DNA of 19,211 nt from an uncultured Clostridia bacterium (GCA_944363385.1 CALVUB010000006.1:1-19211), one strand, 5' to 3'; shown: positions 1 to 7,904, numbered from the stretch's first letter. Notes: generated from the letters alone by a model not told the origin. Program-made: numbers and translations.

Positions 1-1158
1 AGATGAGGCAATTTTGCCCATAATCGGCCTTTTTTGTCTGTCACGGTTTCCTCCACAACCAAATATGCAAACAAGTCTATTGTCGGAAAGCGCGCGTGCT
101 GTTTTGAGCACTTTTTCAAGCCCATCAGGTGTGTGTGCATAGTCAATAATGATGTTTTTACCCAAAATGTTGATAATATTAAATCTTCCTTCAACTGGTG
201 AAAGGTTTTTTATTCCTCTTTGCAAAGCTTCTTTCTCAACTCCAATCGAACGAGTTGCTGATATCCCAGCAAGCAAATTTTCAACATTATATTCTCCAAC
301 CAGATGGCTGTCTATTTCAATCTTTTCTCCAAGAAAGTCACAAATAAAATGACTTCCATCAAAATTTGTAACAATTTCACTTCCATTTACATCGAAACAT
401 CTGCCTTTGCCATAACAAATTGTTGGAACTTTCGGTTTATACATCAAAAGTTTTCCATATCTGTCTTCACCAAAAACAATGCCAAGTTTCATAAATTTAG
501 GTTGAAAAAATGACATTTTTGTCTTAGCATAATTTTCCATATTTCCAAAAAAGTCGAGATGGTCTTCGGTTATGTTTGTCAAAATGCCTTCTTCAAACTT
601 AACCCCTTCAAGTTTGTTGAGATAAAGTGCGTGCGCTGACACTTCCATAACCACATATTCTACCCCATCATCCTTCATCTCTTTAAAAAGTTTATGCAAA
701 AGATATGGGTCAGGAGTAGTCATAGAAGTGTTGACAATTTCGCTGTTATATCTAGCTCCAAGAGTGCCAATAACTCCAACATTTTTCCCACCAGCACGAA
801 GCACGCTTGCAATAATGTTGCAAGTTGTGGTTTTGCCATTTGTGCCTGTCACGCCAATAAGTTTAAGTTTATCGCAAGCTCTGCCAAAAAAGTTTTTGCA
901 CATCTCGGCATAAGCTTTTCTTGCATTTTTAACCACAATCACATTATCAAACGGTAAAGTTTTCTCACTAATCACAAAAGACGCACCTTTATCAATGGCT
1001 TCCTTTGCAAAATCATTTCCGTCAAACTGACCACCTTTCATGGCAACAAAAATATCGCCATAACTCACTTTTTTGCTGTCAATTTTGATGTCGACCATGT
1101 CGCCTTCAAGCTTACCTTGCAAAACTTCAACATTTTCCAATAAATCTTTAACTAACAT
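1..1158 (-). CDS. murE: UDP-N-acetylmuramyl-tripeptide synthetase MurE, 3' end outside window
   Basis: Cytoplasmic Mur ligase that adds the third amino acid (usually meso-diaminopimelate or lysine) to UDP-MurNAc-L-Ala-D-Glu using ATP. The reading frame is open from ATG at 1158 to the window edge (386 codons) and lacks its C-terminus. Visible family marks, by residue: the ATP-binding loop GVTGTNGKTTT (102-112), MTTPDP (146-151), EVSAHAL (172-178), DHLDFF (199-204) with the likely carbamylated lysine K214 in YAKTK, DYAHTPDG (339-346) and GGNRDRQKR (369-377). The motif that would tell diaminopimelate from lysine lies beyond the edge, so the substrate is not determined here. A strong GGAGGGG ribosome binding site lies 2 bases before the ATG. 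It is the last gene in this window of the hydrolase-murF-ddl-murE series, 134 bp behind ddl. Confidence 0.95.
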   Translation of the reverse strand, partial: MLVKDLLENVEVLQGKLEGDMVDIKIDSKKVSYGDIFVAMKGGQFDGNDFAKEAIDKGASFVISEKTLPFDNVIVVKNARKAYAEMCKNFFGRACDKLKLIGVTGTNGKTTTCNIIASVLRAGGKNVGVIGTLGARYNSEIVNTSMTTPDPYLLHKLFKEMKDDGVEYVVMEVSAHALYLNKLEGVKFEEGILTNITEDHLDFFGNMENYAKTKMSFFQPKFMKLGIVFGEDRYGKLLMYKPKVPTICYGKGRCFDVNGSEIVTNFDGSHFICDFLGEKIEIDSHLVGEYNVENLLAGISATRSIGVEKEALQRGIKNLSPVEGRFNIINILGKNIIIDYAHTPDGLEKVLKTARALSDNRLVCIFGCGGNRDRQKRPIMGKIASS

Positions 1159-1292
1159 TTCCCCTCCATTTTTCAAATGATACTATATATTTTTGAATAA
1201 TTCGCGCTAAAACAAAAAGAAGGCAAAAAACAACAAATTTGTCAATTTTTTGCAATTTTTGCTCAACTTTTTAAGATTTTTTGCAAAAAAAA
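1159..1292. other. AT-rich spacer between ddl and murE
   Basis: This 134-bp gap is almost all A/T. It contains an imperfect inverted repeat at about 1223-1253 (GCAAAAAA and TTTTTTGC arms around an ACAAATTTGT palindrome). On the minus strand this is followed by a T-rich stretch, so it could be a weak terminator for ddl. A TTGACA hexamer occurs on the minus strand inside it, but no -10 box stands at the right distance. I see no convincing promoter or gene. Confidence 0.4.
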
Positions 1293-2411
1293 CTATTTTT
1301 TGCTTCTACCATCAGAAAGTTTGATAAAACTTTCAATCGCCCTGCTGTTAAATTTATAAATCTCTCTGCTCTTGTTTACCTGCTTTTCTTTGCCCTCTGC
1401 AATAAGCACAGATATAAGGTCTTCAAACGAGCCGTCAAACATATTGAAAGAAAGTGAGCCAGGAATGGAATTTAATTCATTGACATAAAGCTGTTTTTTC
1501 TTGCGGTCATAAAGAAAGTCTACTCTGACCACTCCATCGCATCTGCAAGCTTTGTAAGAAGAGATTGCCTCTTTTTTGATTTTTTCAAGAAGTGACTTTT
1601 CAATTTCAACCTTGCCATCTTCCTGTTCTTTGATATATTTGTCTTCAAAGGTATAAATTTTTTCTTTTTTTACTCTATTTACTTTTCCGCTTAAAACCTT
1701 TTCATTGATTTTTATAACTGCACAGCTATACTCCTCTGCATTTGATAAATATTTTTCCACCAAAATGCGTTCATCATAAAGATAAGCCTGGTCAATTTGT
1801 TTTTCAAGTTTTGCCTCGCATTCACATATGTCAATCCCAACAGAACTGCCTAAATTTGCTGGTTTTATAATGCAAGGAAATCCCAATTTTTGTTTTATTT
1901 TTTGCAAAATTTTTAGTTTGCTTGCCTTATATTCGCTTATGTCAAATTGCACGTATGGCAAATTGCGAATATGCTCATATGCAAGCATAAGCTTGGTAAG
2001 TGTTTTGTCCATCGTCAGCACAGAACTTGCAACAGTTGAAGAGGTGTAGGCAATTCCTGCAAGCTCCAACAAGCCTTGAAGTGAGCCATCTTCGCCACCA
2101 TGTCCATGGTTGCATAATAGGGCACAATCAACCTTGACCTTCTTTTTGATTTTGTTGTTTTTGAGCAGAATAAAACATTTTTCTTTAAAGTCAATAGTAA
2201 CTAAAAAGGGGTTTTTCACGCGCTTTGAAAAGTCGAGATAGGTTTTCGCGTCTGTAAGATTGTCTCCACACATGAGCATACCTTCATGTGTTATATAAAT
2301 TGGGAAAGCCTCAAAGCCTTTTGGCATTTTTTTTATCGCTTGCAAAGCGGTAATGATTGAAATGTCATGTTCAACACTTTGACCACCAAAAATCACAGCA
2401 ACTGTTTTCAT
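1293..2411 (-). CDS. ddl: D-alanine--D-alanine ligase
   Basis: Cytoplasmic ATP-grasp enzyme that joins two D-alanines into the dipeptide MurF adds to the peptidoglycan precursor. The 372-residue length fits the family. By residue: GGQSVEHD (9-16) with the expected catalytic E14; HGHGGEDGSLQG (102-113); S130 before MDK (134-136); the ATP-binding KPANLGSSVG (183-192); and the C-terminal metal and phosphate site NELNSIPGSL (311-320). The omega loop carries K258-Y259. Known D-Ala-D-Lac ligases replace this tyrosine (for example by His or Phe), so ordinary D-Ala-D-Ala specificity is inferred. ATG at 2411 is chosen over an upstream in-frame start because GGAGGTG stands four bases before it and the conserved N-terminus begins there. 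A 46-bp gap separates it from the MurF-type gene upstream. Confidence 0.95.
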   Translation of the reverse strand: MKTVAVIFGGQSVEHDISIITALQAIKKMPKGFEAFPIYITHEGMLMCGDNLTDAKTYLDFSKRVKNPFLVTIDFKEKCFILLKNNKIKKKVKVDCALLCNHGHGGEDGSLQGLLELAGIAYTSSTVASSVLTMDKTLTKLMLAYEHIRNLPYVQFDISEYKASKLKILQKIKQKLGFPCIIKPANLGSSVGIDICECEAKLEKQIDQAYLYDERILVEKYLSNAEEYSCAVIKINEKVLSGKVNRVKKEKIYTFEDKYIKEQEDGKVEIEKSLLEKIKKEAISSYKACRCDGVVRVDFLYDRKKKQLYVNELNSIPGSLSFNMFDGSFEDLISVLIAEGKEKQVNKSREIYKFNSRAIESFIKLSDGRSKK

Positions 2412-2457
2412 TTTCACCTCCAAAAATAAAATATAAATTAAAATGTTGTTCAAAAAA

Positions 2458-3876
2458 TTATTTATAGTTATCTGGCAAATCATTTTCAAACAAAACAACA
2501 GAGTTTTCGTTAACGATAAGTTTTAAAATTTCTTCTTGCCGAGCGCGAGTGTTTGCAAAAAAGATGTTTTTCTTATTAAAATTATGCGAAATTGCACCAG
2601 AATAAATGTCATTTTTATTTGTTTCGTTCATAATTACAATAAAATCTGCAACATCTGCAATCTGACAGCCAATTTTAAAATTTGTCATAGACTGTTCCTT
2701 ACCAAGCTCGACAATGCCAGGTGTGACCACAATCTTTTTACCCTCAAACTTTGAAAGCACCTCAAGCGCTTCTTTAAAGCCGACTTCATTCGAGTTGTAG
2801 GAGTCATCAATCACAACTGGTCGAGAACGCATAAGTTCAAGTCTATGCGGAGATGGAACAAGCAAGCTTATTGCGCTTGCTATATCACAAAGCGAAACAT
2901 TTAAAATATATGCGCAGGCAGAGGCTGTTACAATATTATCAATATTGCACCTTCCAAGCAATCGAGTTTTAACCTTTTTTACTTTTCCATCAACAACAAG
3001 GTCAAAGGCGCTTCCGCTTTCACTGCATTCAATATTTTTTGCATAAGCAAAGGACTTTTCTCTGTTCGTCAAAAATTTTTTGCCTTTAAATCGATTGTAA
3101 AGCCTGTAAGAACCAGCTGAATCGCCATTAAAAATGGCTTGACCTGAGGCTGGCAGACTTTCTACAAGCTCAAATTTTGTGTTTTCAATTTCAGTCAAAC
3201 TTCCAAAACTTTCAAGATGAGCCTTGCCAATAGTGGTGATTATTGCAATGTCTGGCTTGACAATAGATGCAACTTTTTTAATGTCTTGCCTATGGCGCGC
3301 GCCCATCTCGGCAACAAAAATGTCATGGTCATCAAGTTTTTCTAAAATTGTTTTTGTGATGCCCATTTCGGTGTTATAGTTGAGAGGAGTAACGCAAACT
3401 TTGTATTCTTTTTCAAGCATAGCCGTCAAAATATTTTTTGTGCTTGTTTTGCCATAACTCCCAGTAATGCCAATTTTTACAATCTTTTTCTTGTTAAGTT
3501 TGCTTTTTGCGCGTTTTATATAGCAAAATTTAACCAAATTTTCAAATGGCAACAGTATATAATGAACAATGCTCACCAAAATCGATGCTAGCAAAAAAAG
3601 CACAACAATGTTTAAAACAATAAGTGCCACACTATGAACAAAATAAAGAATGATGAAAATCAGAGCAAAACTTATAAGAAAATAAACAACAGAAAATCGC
3701 ACCATTCTTTTTGTCCATTTGATTTTGTTTTTGTCGCCGAGGGCGAAATTGAAAAGCAAAACTTCATTCAAAAAGGGCATGATTTTATAGCCATTTAACT
3801 GATACATTTTGAAATATAAAAGTGACCAAAAGAAGAACAAAATCGCAATTGGACATGTGATAATAAGAGCAATCAT
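2458..3876 (-). CDS. murF: MurF-type UDP-MurNAc-tripeptide--D-Ala-D-Ala ligase with N-terminal membrane module
   Basis: The catalytic part should join D-Ala-D-Ala to the UDP-MurNAc tripeptide, facing the cytoplasm. By residue: ATP loop GITGSYGKTSTK (136-147), NYNTEMG (166-172), AEMGARHRQD (189-198), the TTIGKAHLESFGS stretch (214-226), GRCNIDN (308-314), SPHRLE (342-347) and DDSYNSNEVGF (357-367). The usual MurF GRHN has cysteine instead of histidine (C310). Oddly, the ordinary N-terminal uridine-binding domain seems absent. The first 110 residues are instead hydrophobic, with about three membrane helices (roughly 2-22, 60-82 and 84-107) and a basic loop (KNKIKWTKR) between the first two. ATG at 3876 is preferred: GGGAGG lies seven bases upstream and the codon overlaps the upstream gene's TGA as ATGA. 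MurF activity is inferred from the motifs; another Mur-ligase-like activity is possible. Confidence 0.85.
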   Translation of the reverse strand: MIALIITCPIAILFFFWSLLYFKMYQLNGYKIMPFLNEVLLFNFALGDKNKIKWTKRMVRFSVVYFLISFALIFIILYFVHSVALIVLNIVVLFLLASILVSIVHYILLPFENLVKFCYIKRAKSKLNKKKIVKIGITGSYGKTSTKNILTAMLEKEYKVCVTPLNYNTEMGITKTILEKLDDHDIFVAEMGARHRQDIKKVASIVKPDIAIITTIGKAHLESFGSLTEIENTKFELVESLPASGQAIFNGDSAGSYRLYNRFKGKKFLTNREKSFAYAKNIECSESGSAFDLVVDGKVKKVKTRLLGRCNIDNIVTASACAYILNVSLCDIASAISLLVPSPHRLELMRSRPVVIDDSYNSNEVGFKEALEVLSKFEGKKIVVTPGIVELGKEQSMTNFKIGCQIADVADFIVIMNETNKNDIYSGAISHNFNKKNIFFANTRARQEEILKLIVNENSVVLFENDLPDNYK

Positions 3877-4601
3877 GCATATTCCTCCCAAAATTTTCCT
3901 AAAAGTTTGTTTACAGAAAGTGGATTTGTCAAAAAGCAAAAATGCCCAGCGTCTTTGATGAAAACAAGCTTTGAGTTCGGCAAGATTTTTTTAAGTTTAT
4001 TTGCCATATAAGGTGGTGTTTGGTCATCCTTTTCACCCCAAATAAGAAGGCAAGGACAGCGCACATTTTTATAGTAGGCAAGCAAATCTTCATTTACAAT
4101 GCTATTGAAAGTTTTTTTCATGCCTTCATCAAGCATTTGATAGTCTTTTGAGCCTAAGTTGAGCGTGCTTTTGCCAAGTTTTTTTAGCAATTTGTATTTA
4201 TAAATTTTGTAATAATATTTCAAGTTGCGTCTAGGCTTTAACCCTGCGCTTCCAATCAAAATGCATGAATGAACAAGTGAACATTTGACAGAGGCAAGAA
4301 TGGATGCAATTCTGCCACCAAATGAGTGAGCTAAGATGTCACATTGTTCAATGCCCAAATGCTCACATAAACTCATGACCATGGCAACATATGTGTATAT
4401 GGTGAAGTTTTCAATTGTTTTTTGACTTTTACCAAATGGCGGAAAATCAATGCAAAGAAAAACTCTGTCTGGGAAACTCTGCCAAATACCTTTAAAAATT
4501 TCGCTGTCTACTCCCCAACCATGCAACAAAAGAATGGGATTTTTGCTCCGACCATTTTTAAATGAATAATAGACCTTGACCCCGCCATAGTTATAAAACA
4601 T
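3873..4601 (-). CDS. alpha/beta-hydrolase fold protein
   Basis: A 242-residue soluble hydrolase with a complete likely catalytic triad: nucleophile S93 in AHSFGG, acid D192 or D193 in GEKDDQTP, and H220 in DAGHF. The oxyanion-hole motif LLLHGWG is at residues 24-30. The family covers esterases, lipases and C-C bond hydrolases, so the substrate cannot be named. There is no signal peptide. Its TGA overlaps the ATG of the MurF-type gene (ATGA), which implies translational coupling and a link to wall synthesis or recycling, though this is inference. The ATG at 4601 starts the expected N-terminus but has no recognisable ribosome binding site; the upstream bases are only A/T-rich. Expression may therefore be low or the start unusual. 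Confidence 0.85.
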   Translation of the reverse strand: MFYNYGGVKVYYSFKNGRSKNPILLLHGWGVDSEIFKGIWQSFPDRVFLCIDFPPFGKSQKTIENFTIYTYVAMVMSLCEHLGIEQCDILAHSFGGRIASILASVKCSLVHSCILIGSAGLKPRRNLKYYYKIYKYKLLKKLGKSTLNLGSKDYQMLDEGMKKTFNSIVNEDLLAYYKNVRCPCLLIWGEKDDQTPPYMANKLKKILPNSKLVFIKDAGHFCFLTNPLSVNKLLGKFWEEYA

Positions 4602-4674
4602 AGTATTTTTTATGATTTTGATGGCAATAAGTTGAAAGAATTTCTAAAATTTGATCAAAACTTTTTAAAATTAT

Positions 4675-4703
4675 TTGTAATTTTTCAAAAAAAATAGTAT
4701 TAT
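4675..4703 (+). promoter_or_regulatory. sigma-A-type promoter of spoVG
   Basis: TTGTAA (4675-4680) and TATTAT (4698-4703) are separated by 17 bases, with a start expected near 4710, giving a leader of about 40 bases. The spacer is an A-tract. In Bacillus spoVG is sigma-H dependent; I do not see a clear sigma-H box here. Confidence 0.55.
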
Positions 4704-4750
4704 ATATTTAGCCGATAAGGTAATTTTAGACAAAAGGAAGGTATAAAGAC

Positions 4751-5023
4751 TTGAAAATCACAGATGTAAGAATTAGACTTGTTGCTAAAGAGGAGTTAAA
4801 ACTTAGAGCCGTTGCTTCAATCACAATTGATGAATGCTTCGTTATTCACGACATTAAAGTGATTGATGGAAAAGATGGGCTTTTCATTTCAATGCCAAAC
4901 AGAAAAACTCCAAATGGTGAATTTAAAGACATTGTTCATCCAATCAACACAGAAACAAGAGAGATGATCAAATCTGCTGTTTTAGAGGCTTACGAAAAAG
5001 CAAGTGTTGAAGGCGAAGAATAA
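4751..5023 (+). CDS. spoVG: SpoVG regulatory protein
   Basis: SpoVG is a small nucleic-acid-binding regulator of septation, sporulation and cell-surface genes in Firmicutes. The 90-residue product begins [10 protein letters not shown] and contains SITID (23-27), FVIHDIKVI (30-38), the signature [10 protein letters not shown] (43-52) and a TRE..I motif (67-72), all typical of the family and of normal length. It starts at TTG (4751), nine bases after AGGAAGG; no ATG fits. The gene stands alone between divergent and convergent neighbours and has its own promoter and terminator. Confidence 0.95.
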   Translation: MKITDVRIRLVAKEELKLRAVASITIDECFVIHDIKVIDGKDGLFISMPNRKTPNGEFKDIVHPINTETREMIKSAVLEAYEKASVEGEE

Positions 5024-5053
5024 TAAAAAATGAAGGCAATAGTTTGCCATCAT
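5024..5053 (-). terminator. rho-independent terminator of the spoIIR-sleB-ypeB series
   Basis: On the minus strand, a hairpin at 5030-5053 (nine pairs with one A-A mismatch, loop near 5040-5043) is followed at once by six T residues (5025-5030). It lies directly against the spoVG stop codon, so the two convergent genes are tightly packed. Confidence 0.65.
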
Positions 5054-5061
5054 TTTAACTA

Positions 5062-5101
5062 AAGGACAAACGATTTTTATTGCTCGCTTGTCCTTTTTAT
5101 T
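5062..5101 (+). terminator. rho-independent terminator of spoVG
   Basis: AAGGACAA (5062-5069) pairs with TTGTCCTT (5088-5095). After one mismatch the stem continues with three more pairs, and a T-run follows. Confidence 0.8.
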
Positions 5102-5136
5102 ATTATATTTTGTTTTTTGTGCCAAAAAGAAATATT

Positions 5137-6594
5137 TTACATCAACAAACTTCCATTATCGGTTTTGATGACTTTTAAAATATTTTCAGTTGAGCCATCT
5201 TGAGCGTTAAAATAGAAGTAATATGTGTTATCATCTTTGGTCGCCTCCACCTCGTAACATACAACTTCACGATTATAGTCAAGAGGAGTAAGCACAATGC
5301 GCGATTGAATTATTTTGAAAGAACTTGCAACCTTCGCCTCTGCTTCTGCCTTGGTTAAAGTCCCCTTTGAAAGAGAGCGCGCTGTGTGATTTGTAAAATA
5401 TGTTGTTGCATCATAGCCTACAACTGTGCCACTTGTCATGTCGATTTTGACTTTTACAAGGTCAGGATAAAGAACTATCCCATTTTGAACAGGTGCAATG
5501 TTTAAGTAAAGGTCCTCGTAAAGAGAGTCGCTCCAAACCACCTGCCCATTTTCAACGCCATTGTTTTTTGCAAAGTCAAGGGCAATCTTTTTCGCATTTT
5601 CTTCGGTTACAGTGGTTGCACCACTCTTTCCAGCGCCACTGACAGTCAAAATATGTCCACCAATTTTGGTAACTTGAATGTACAGCGTTTCGTTATTTGA
5701 GTTTTCAGCCCTGAAATTGTAAGTCTCAAACTTTCCCTTTGTGCTGTCTTGATAACTTAGGCTGGTAAGGTTTTTGAAATGTTTTTCAATTTTAGCCTTA
5801 GCTTCCTCTCTGCTCACATTTGCTCCGCCCAAACCTTTAACTTTGCTATTTACCACCGAGTCTGAGAAAGGCCCGTCATAAATCATCGTTGGATATTTGA
5901 CATCAAGGTCAGACATTTGCGAAATAATGTTGGTAAAGTTTGTCGTTCCGTCATCATTAAAGGTGCTTTCATCTAAAATAGAATAGCCCTCTTGCATTTT
6001 TCGAGCAAAACTGTTAAGTTCATTTTTAAGTTTAAGCACATTTTGATAAACTTCTTCAAGAGTGTCCATTTCGCTTTGAGAAAGCACTTCTCCTTTTGAA
6101 AGCTTTTCAGAAAGAGTGCTGGTGTAACCATAAATTTGGTTTACCATTTTGACCATGTCAGAAATATCGCTTTGAGTTAAAGGAAGTCCTGCCACAGAAA
6201 TTTGCGCTTCATTTGAAGCCTTGGCAACTGAATTTAAAAGCTTGCTTTGATAACTTGAACCAGAGCTAACCAGCATTTTTGAAAGGTCATTTTCTGCTGT
6301 ATTAACGCTGTCGAGCAAGTTATAGAAGTTTTTTTCATAGACATTTTCAAGGCTATATCTTAAGCTATGATTTTGACTTTCTGAAAAACCATAAGCCACG
6401 CCAAAACCAATGGTTGAAAGCGCAAGAATTGAAGTTGCAACAGCTAAAGATTTTATTGCTCTGTTTTTCTTTTTAATGTTTTTCTTAGAAATTTCTTCAT
6501 TTTTTGCAAAATTTGCATGATTTTTAGCATAATTTTCATCTTTTAAATCAAAATTTGTATCAATTTCTAGAGATTTTGTTTTTTCACTATTCAT
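5137..6594 (-). CDS. ypeB: Germination protein YpeB
   Basis: YpeB is a spore inner-membrane or cortex protein needed for SleB to accumulate in the dormant spore, and it is cleaved at germination. The 485-residue product has a basic, Asn/Lys-rich N-terminal tail (about 1-46), one membrane helix (about 48-70), a helical region opening with YEKNFYNLLDSV (86-97), the characteristic MIYDGPFSD (237-245), and a C-terminal part that looks like two or three PepSY repeats (about 255-475, each with an EEAKAKI-like helix). The charged N-terminal tail may be longer than in Bacillus homologues, from memory. ATG at 6594 follows AGGAGG by nine bases, and that site begins right at the sleB stop (15-bp gap). 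The sleB-ypeB order is the classic pairing. Confidence 0.93.
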   Translation of the reverse strand: MNSEKTKSLEIDTNFDLKDENYAKNHANFAKNEEISKKNIKKKNRAIKSLAVATSILALSTIGFGVAYGFSESQNHSLRYSLENVYEKNFYNLLDSVNTAENDLSKMLVSSGSSYQSKLLNSVAKASNEAQISVAGLPLTQSDISDMVKMVNQIYGYTSTLSEKLSKGEVLSQSEMDTLEEVYQNVLKLKNELNSFARKMQEGYSILDESTFNDDGTTNFTNIISQMSDLDVKYPTMIYDGPFSDSVVNSKVKGLGGANVSREEAKAKIEKHFKNLTSLSYQDSTKGKFETYNFRAENSNNETLYIQVTKIGGHILTVSGAGKSGATTVTEENAKKIALDFAKNNGVENGQVVWSDSLYEDLYLNIAPVQNGIVLYPDLVKVKIDMTSGTVVGYDATTYFTNHTARSLSKGTLTKAEAEAKVASSFKIIQSRIVLTPLDYNREVVCYEVEATKDDNTYYFYFNAQDGSTENILKVIKTDNGSLLM

Positions 6595-6609
6595 GTTTTC
6601 TCAACCTCC

Positions 6610-7290
6610 TTATCTCGCAAAAATATGTCTTCCAATCGTGATAACTTGTTCTCTAGACCAAATCCAAGAACTAGTTGCAGTTGCAGGATTGAAATAATAA
6701 ATACAACCATAAGTTGGGTCCCAACCATTTAAAGCATCTTGAGCCGCCTTATATGCAGTATCATTTGGCGTCAAGTTTATCTGCCCATCATCAACCGCCG
6801 TGAAGGCATAAGGCTGATAAATTACACCTGCTATAGTGTTTGGAAAAGACGCACTTTTAACTCTATTTAAAACAACTGCCGCAACTGCAACTTGCCCAGT
6901 GTAAGGCTCCCCGCGCGCTTCTGCATAAACACATCGAGCAAGAAGGTTAAGGTCACTTGAAGAGATTGAAGAGGTTGAGCCTGATAAAGTCATTCCAAGA
7001 GCTGCCGCCGTTTTTGGACCAATAATCCCATCGACTGAAAGCCCATTTTTGCTTTGAAAATATCTGACAGCTTTTTTTGTAAGAGGTCCATTGATGCCGT
7101 CAACGTTGCCGGTATAATATCCCCATCTTTTTAGCTTGGTTTGAGCAGTTCGAAGCTCAGATGATGTGATAGCTGCTTCCGTTTGACTATAATTAGAACC
7201 AGAACATGTAAAATATGTAACCCCAACTCCAGCAAAAGAAAGAAGCATCACAAATGCCAGTGAAAGAGATGCTAAAAGTCTTGTTTTCAT
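6610..7290 (-). CDS. sleB: Spore cortex-lytic enzyme SleB
   Basis: SleB is a lytic transglycosylase that degrades muramic-delta-lactam cortex peptidoglycan at germination. The 226-residue product has a signal peptide (about 1-30), a PG_binding_1 domain (about 44-100, with GYYTGNVDGINGPLT and FQSKNGLSVDGIIGP) and a catalytic Hydrolase_2 domain (about 113-226) with the probable catalytic E124 in YAEARGEPYTGQ and the later YFNPATATS and WIWSR segments. It is shorter than Bacillus SleB because the linker is short, but the domains are complete. ATG at 7290 is chosen over an upstream in-frame start because AGGAGG lies five to six bases before it and the signal peptide begins there. It lies 13 bp after spoIIR. 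Confidence 0.95.
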   Translation of the reverse strand: MKTRLLASLSLAFVMLLSFAGVGVTYFTCSGSNYSQTEAAITSSELRTAQTKLKRWGYYTGNVDGINGPLTKKAVRYFQSKNGLSVDGIIGPKTAAALGMTLSGSTSSISSSDLNLLARCVYAEARGEPYTGQVAVAAVVLNRVKSASFPNTIAGVIYQPYAFTAVDDGQINLTPNDTAYKAAQDALNGWDPTYGCIYYFNPATATSSWIWSREQVITIGRHIFAR

Positions 7291-7303
7291 AAAAATCCTC
7301 CTA

Positions 7304-7828
7304 TCATAAAAATACACTTTTAATTATCTCCCAAATTTGCGAAATATATACAATATTGTCAGATTTTTTTGTTTCTGTAAAGCAAAAAGCAGGAAAAACA
7401 ATACACCACCAATTGTCGCCCTCTCCACTGCCAAGATTTAAAATAAGTGCGTCATAATAGCCTTCTTCAAGCGTCATGCTTTGATATGTTCTGGTTGGAA
7501 AATATTCATTTTTAATACTAGCAGAACTTTTGTATGTAAAACCATTTTCTTCAAGAACGCCATTTGCAACCTCTTCAATCATGTAAAAGTTTTGGCTTAT
7601 CACTTTTGTTGCCTCGTCAAAACCTTCAATATCGGCAAGAAGAGGAATAAGAGCTTCCACCACCTCGTCTTTCACTTTGTATTTCACTTCTTGGTCAATC
7701 TCAGAATTTGAATTGGCTCTGATATGTATTCTTAAATATTGAACCTCACTCTTTCCGCCTGCTAGACCCGACAACGCCAAAATAAGAGTGATTGCCACAA
7801 CTGAAATTGTGATTAAAATATATTTCAT
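7304..7828 (-). CDS. spoIIR: Stage II sporulation protein R (SpoIIR)
   Basis: SpoIIR is secreted from the forespore into the intermembrane space, where it triggers SpoIIGA to process pro-sigma-E in the mother cell. The 174-residue product has an N-terminal signal or anchor (about 3-24), the family block RIHIRANSNSEIDQ (33-46) and the second block GSGEGDNWWCIVFP (133-146). ATG at 7828 follows GGAG by six bases; the longer upstream reading lacks a site and adds an implausible N-terminus. It lies 13 bp upstream of sleB. A perfect 5-bp hairpin (7839-7852) abuts the ribosome binding site. I see neither a sigma-A promoter nor a clear sigma-F box in the 76 bp before the gene, though a forespore promoter is expected. 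Confidence 0.93.
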   Translation of the reverse strand: MKYILITISVVAITLILALSGLAGGKSEVQYLRIHIRANSNSEIDQEVKYKVKDEVVEALIPLLADIEGFDEATKVISQNFYMIEEVANGVLEENGFTYKSSASIKNEYFPTRTYQSMTLEEGYYDALILNLGSGEGDNWWCIVFPAFCFTETKKSDNIVYISQIWEIIKSVFL

Positions 7829-7838
7829 AATTTTCTCC

Positions 7839-7852
7839 GCAATCTTTATTGC
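7839..7852 (-). promoter_or_regulatory. small hairpin next to the spoIIR ribosome binding site
   Basis: On the minus strand GCAAT and ATTGC arms (5 bp, perfect) flank a four-base loop, and GGAG follows with no gap. It could modulate initiation or simply keep the site clear. The stem is short, so chance is possible. Confidence 0.3.
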
Positions 7853-7904
7853 ACAATAGAGAGAAAATAAAGAGAAAAAATTGTAAATTTGGGTCAAAAA
7901 CAAT

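Noticed and set aside
149..957. Plus-strand open frames opposite murE
   Set aside because: They lie antisense to a clearly conserved murE frame, have no ribosome binding site and show no family motifs.
2412..2457. Promoter between the MurF-type gene and ddl (TTGAAC, 17 bases, TTTATT)
   Set aside because: The -10 box is weak in an AT-only spacer and the gap is short; co-transcription is more likely.
4599..4640. Promoter or leaderless start just before the hydrolase gene
   Set aside because: A TTGCCA-16-TACTAT pair exists on the minus strand, but its -10 box overlaps the ATG and would start transcription inside the gene.
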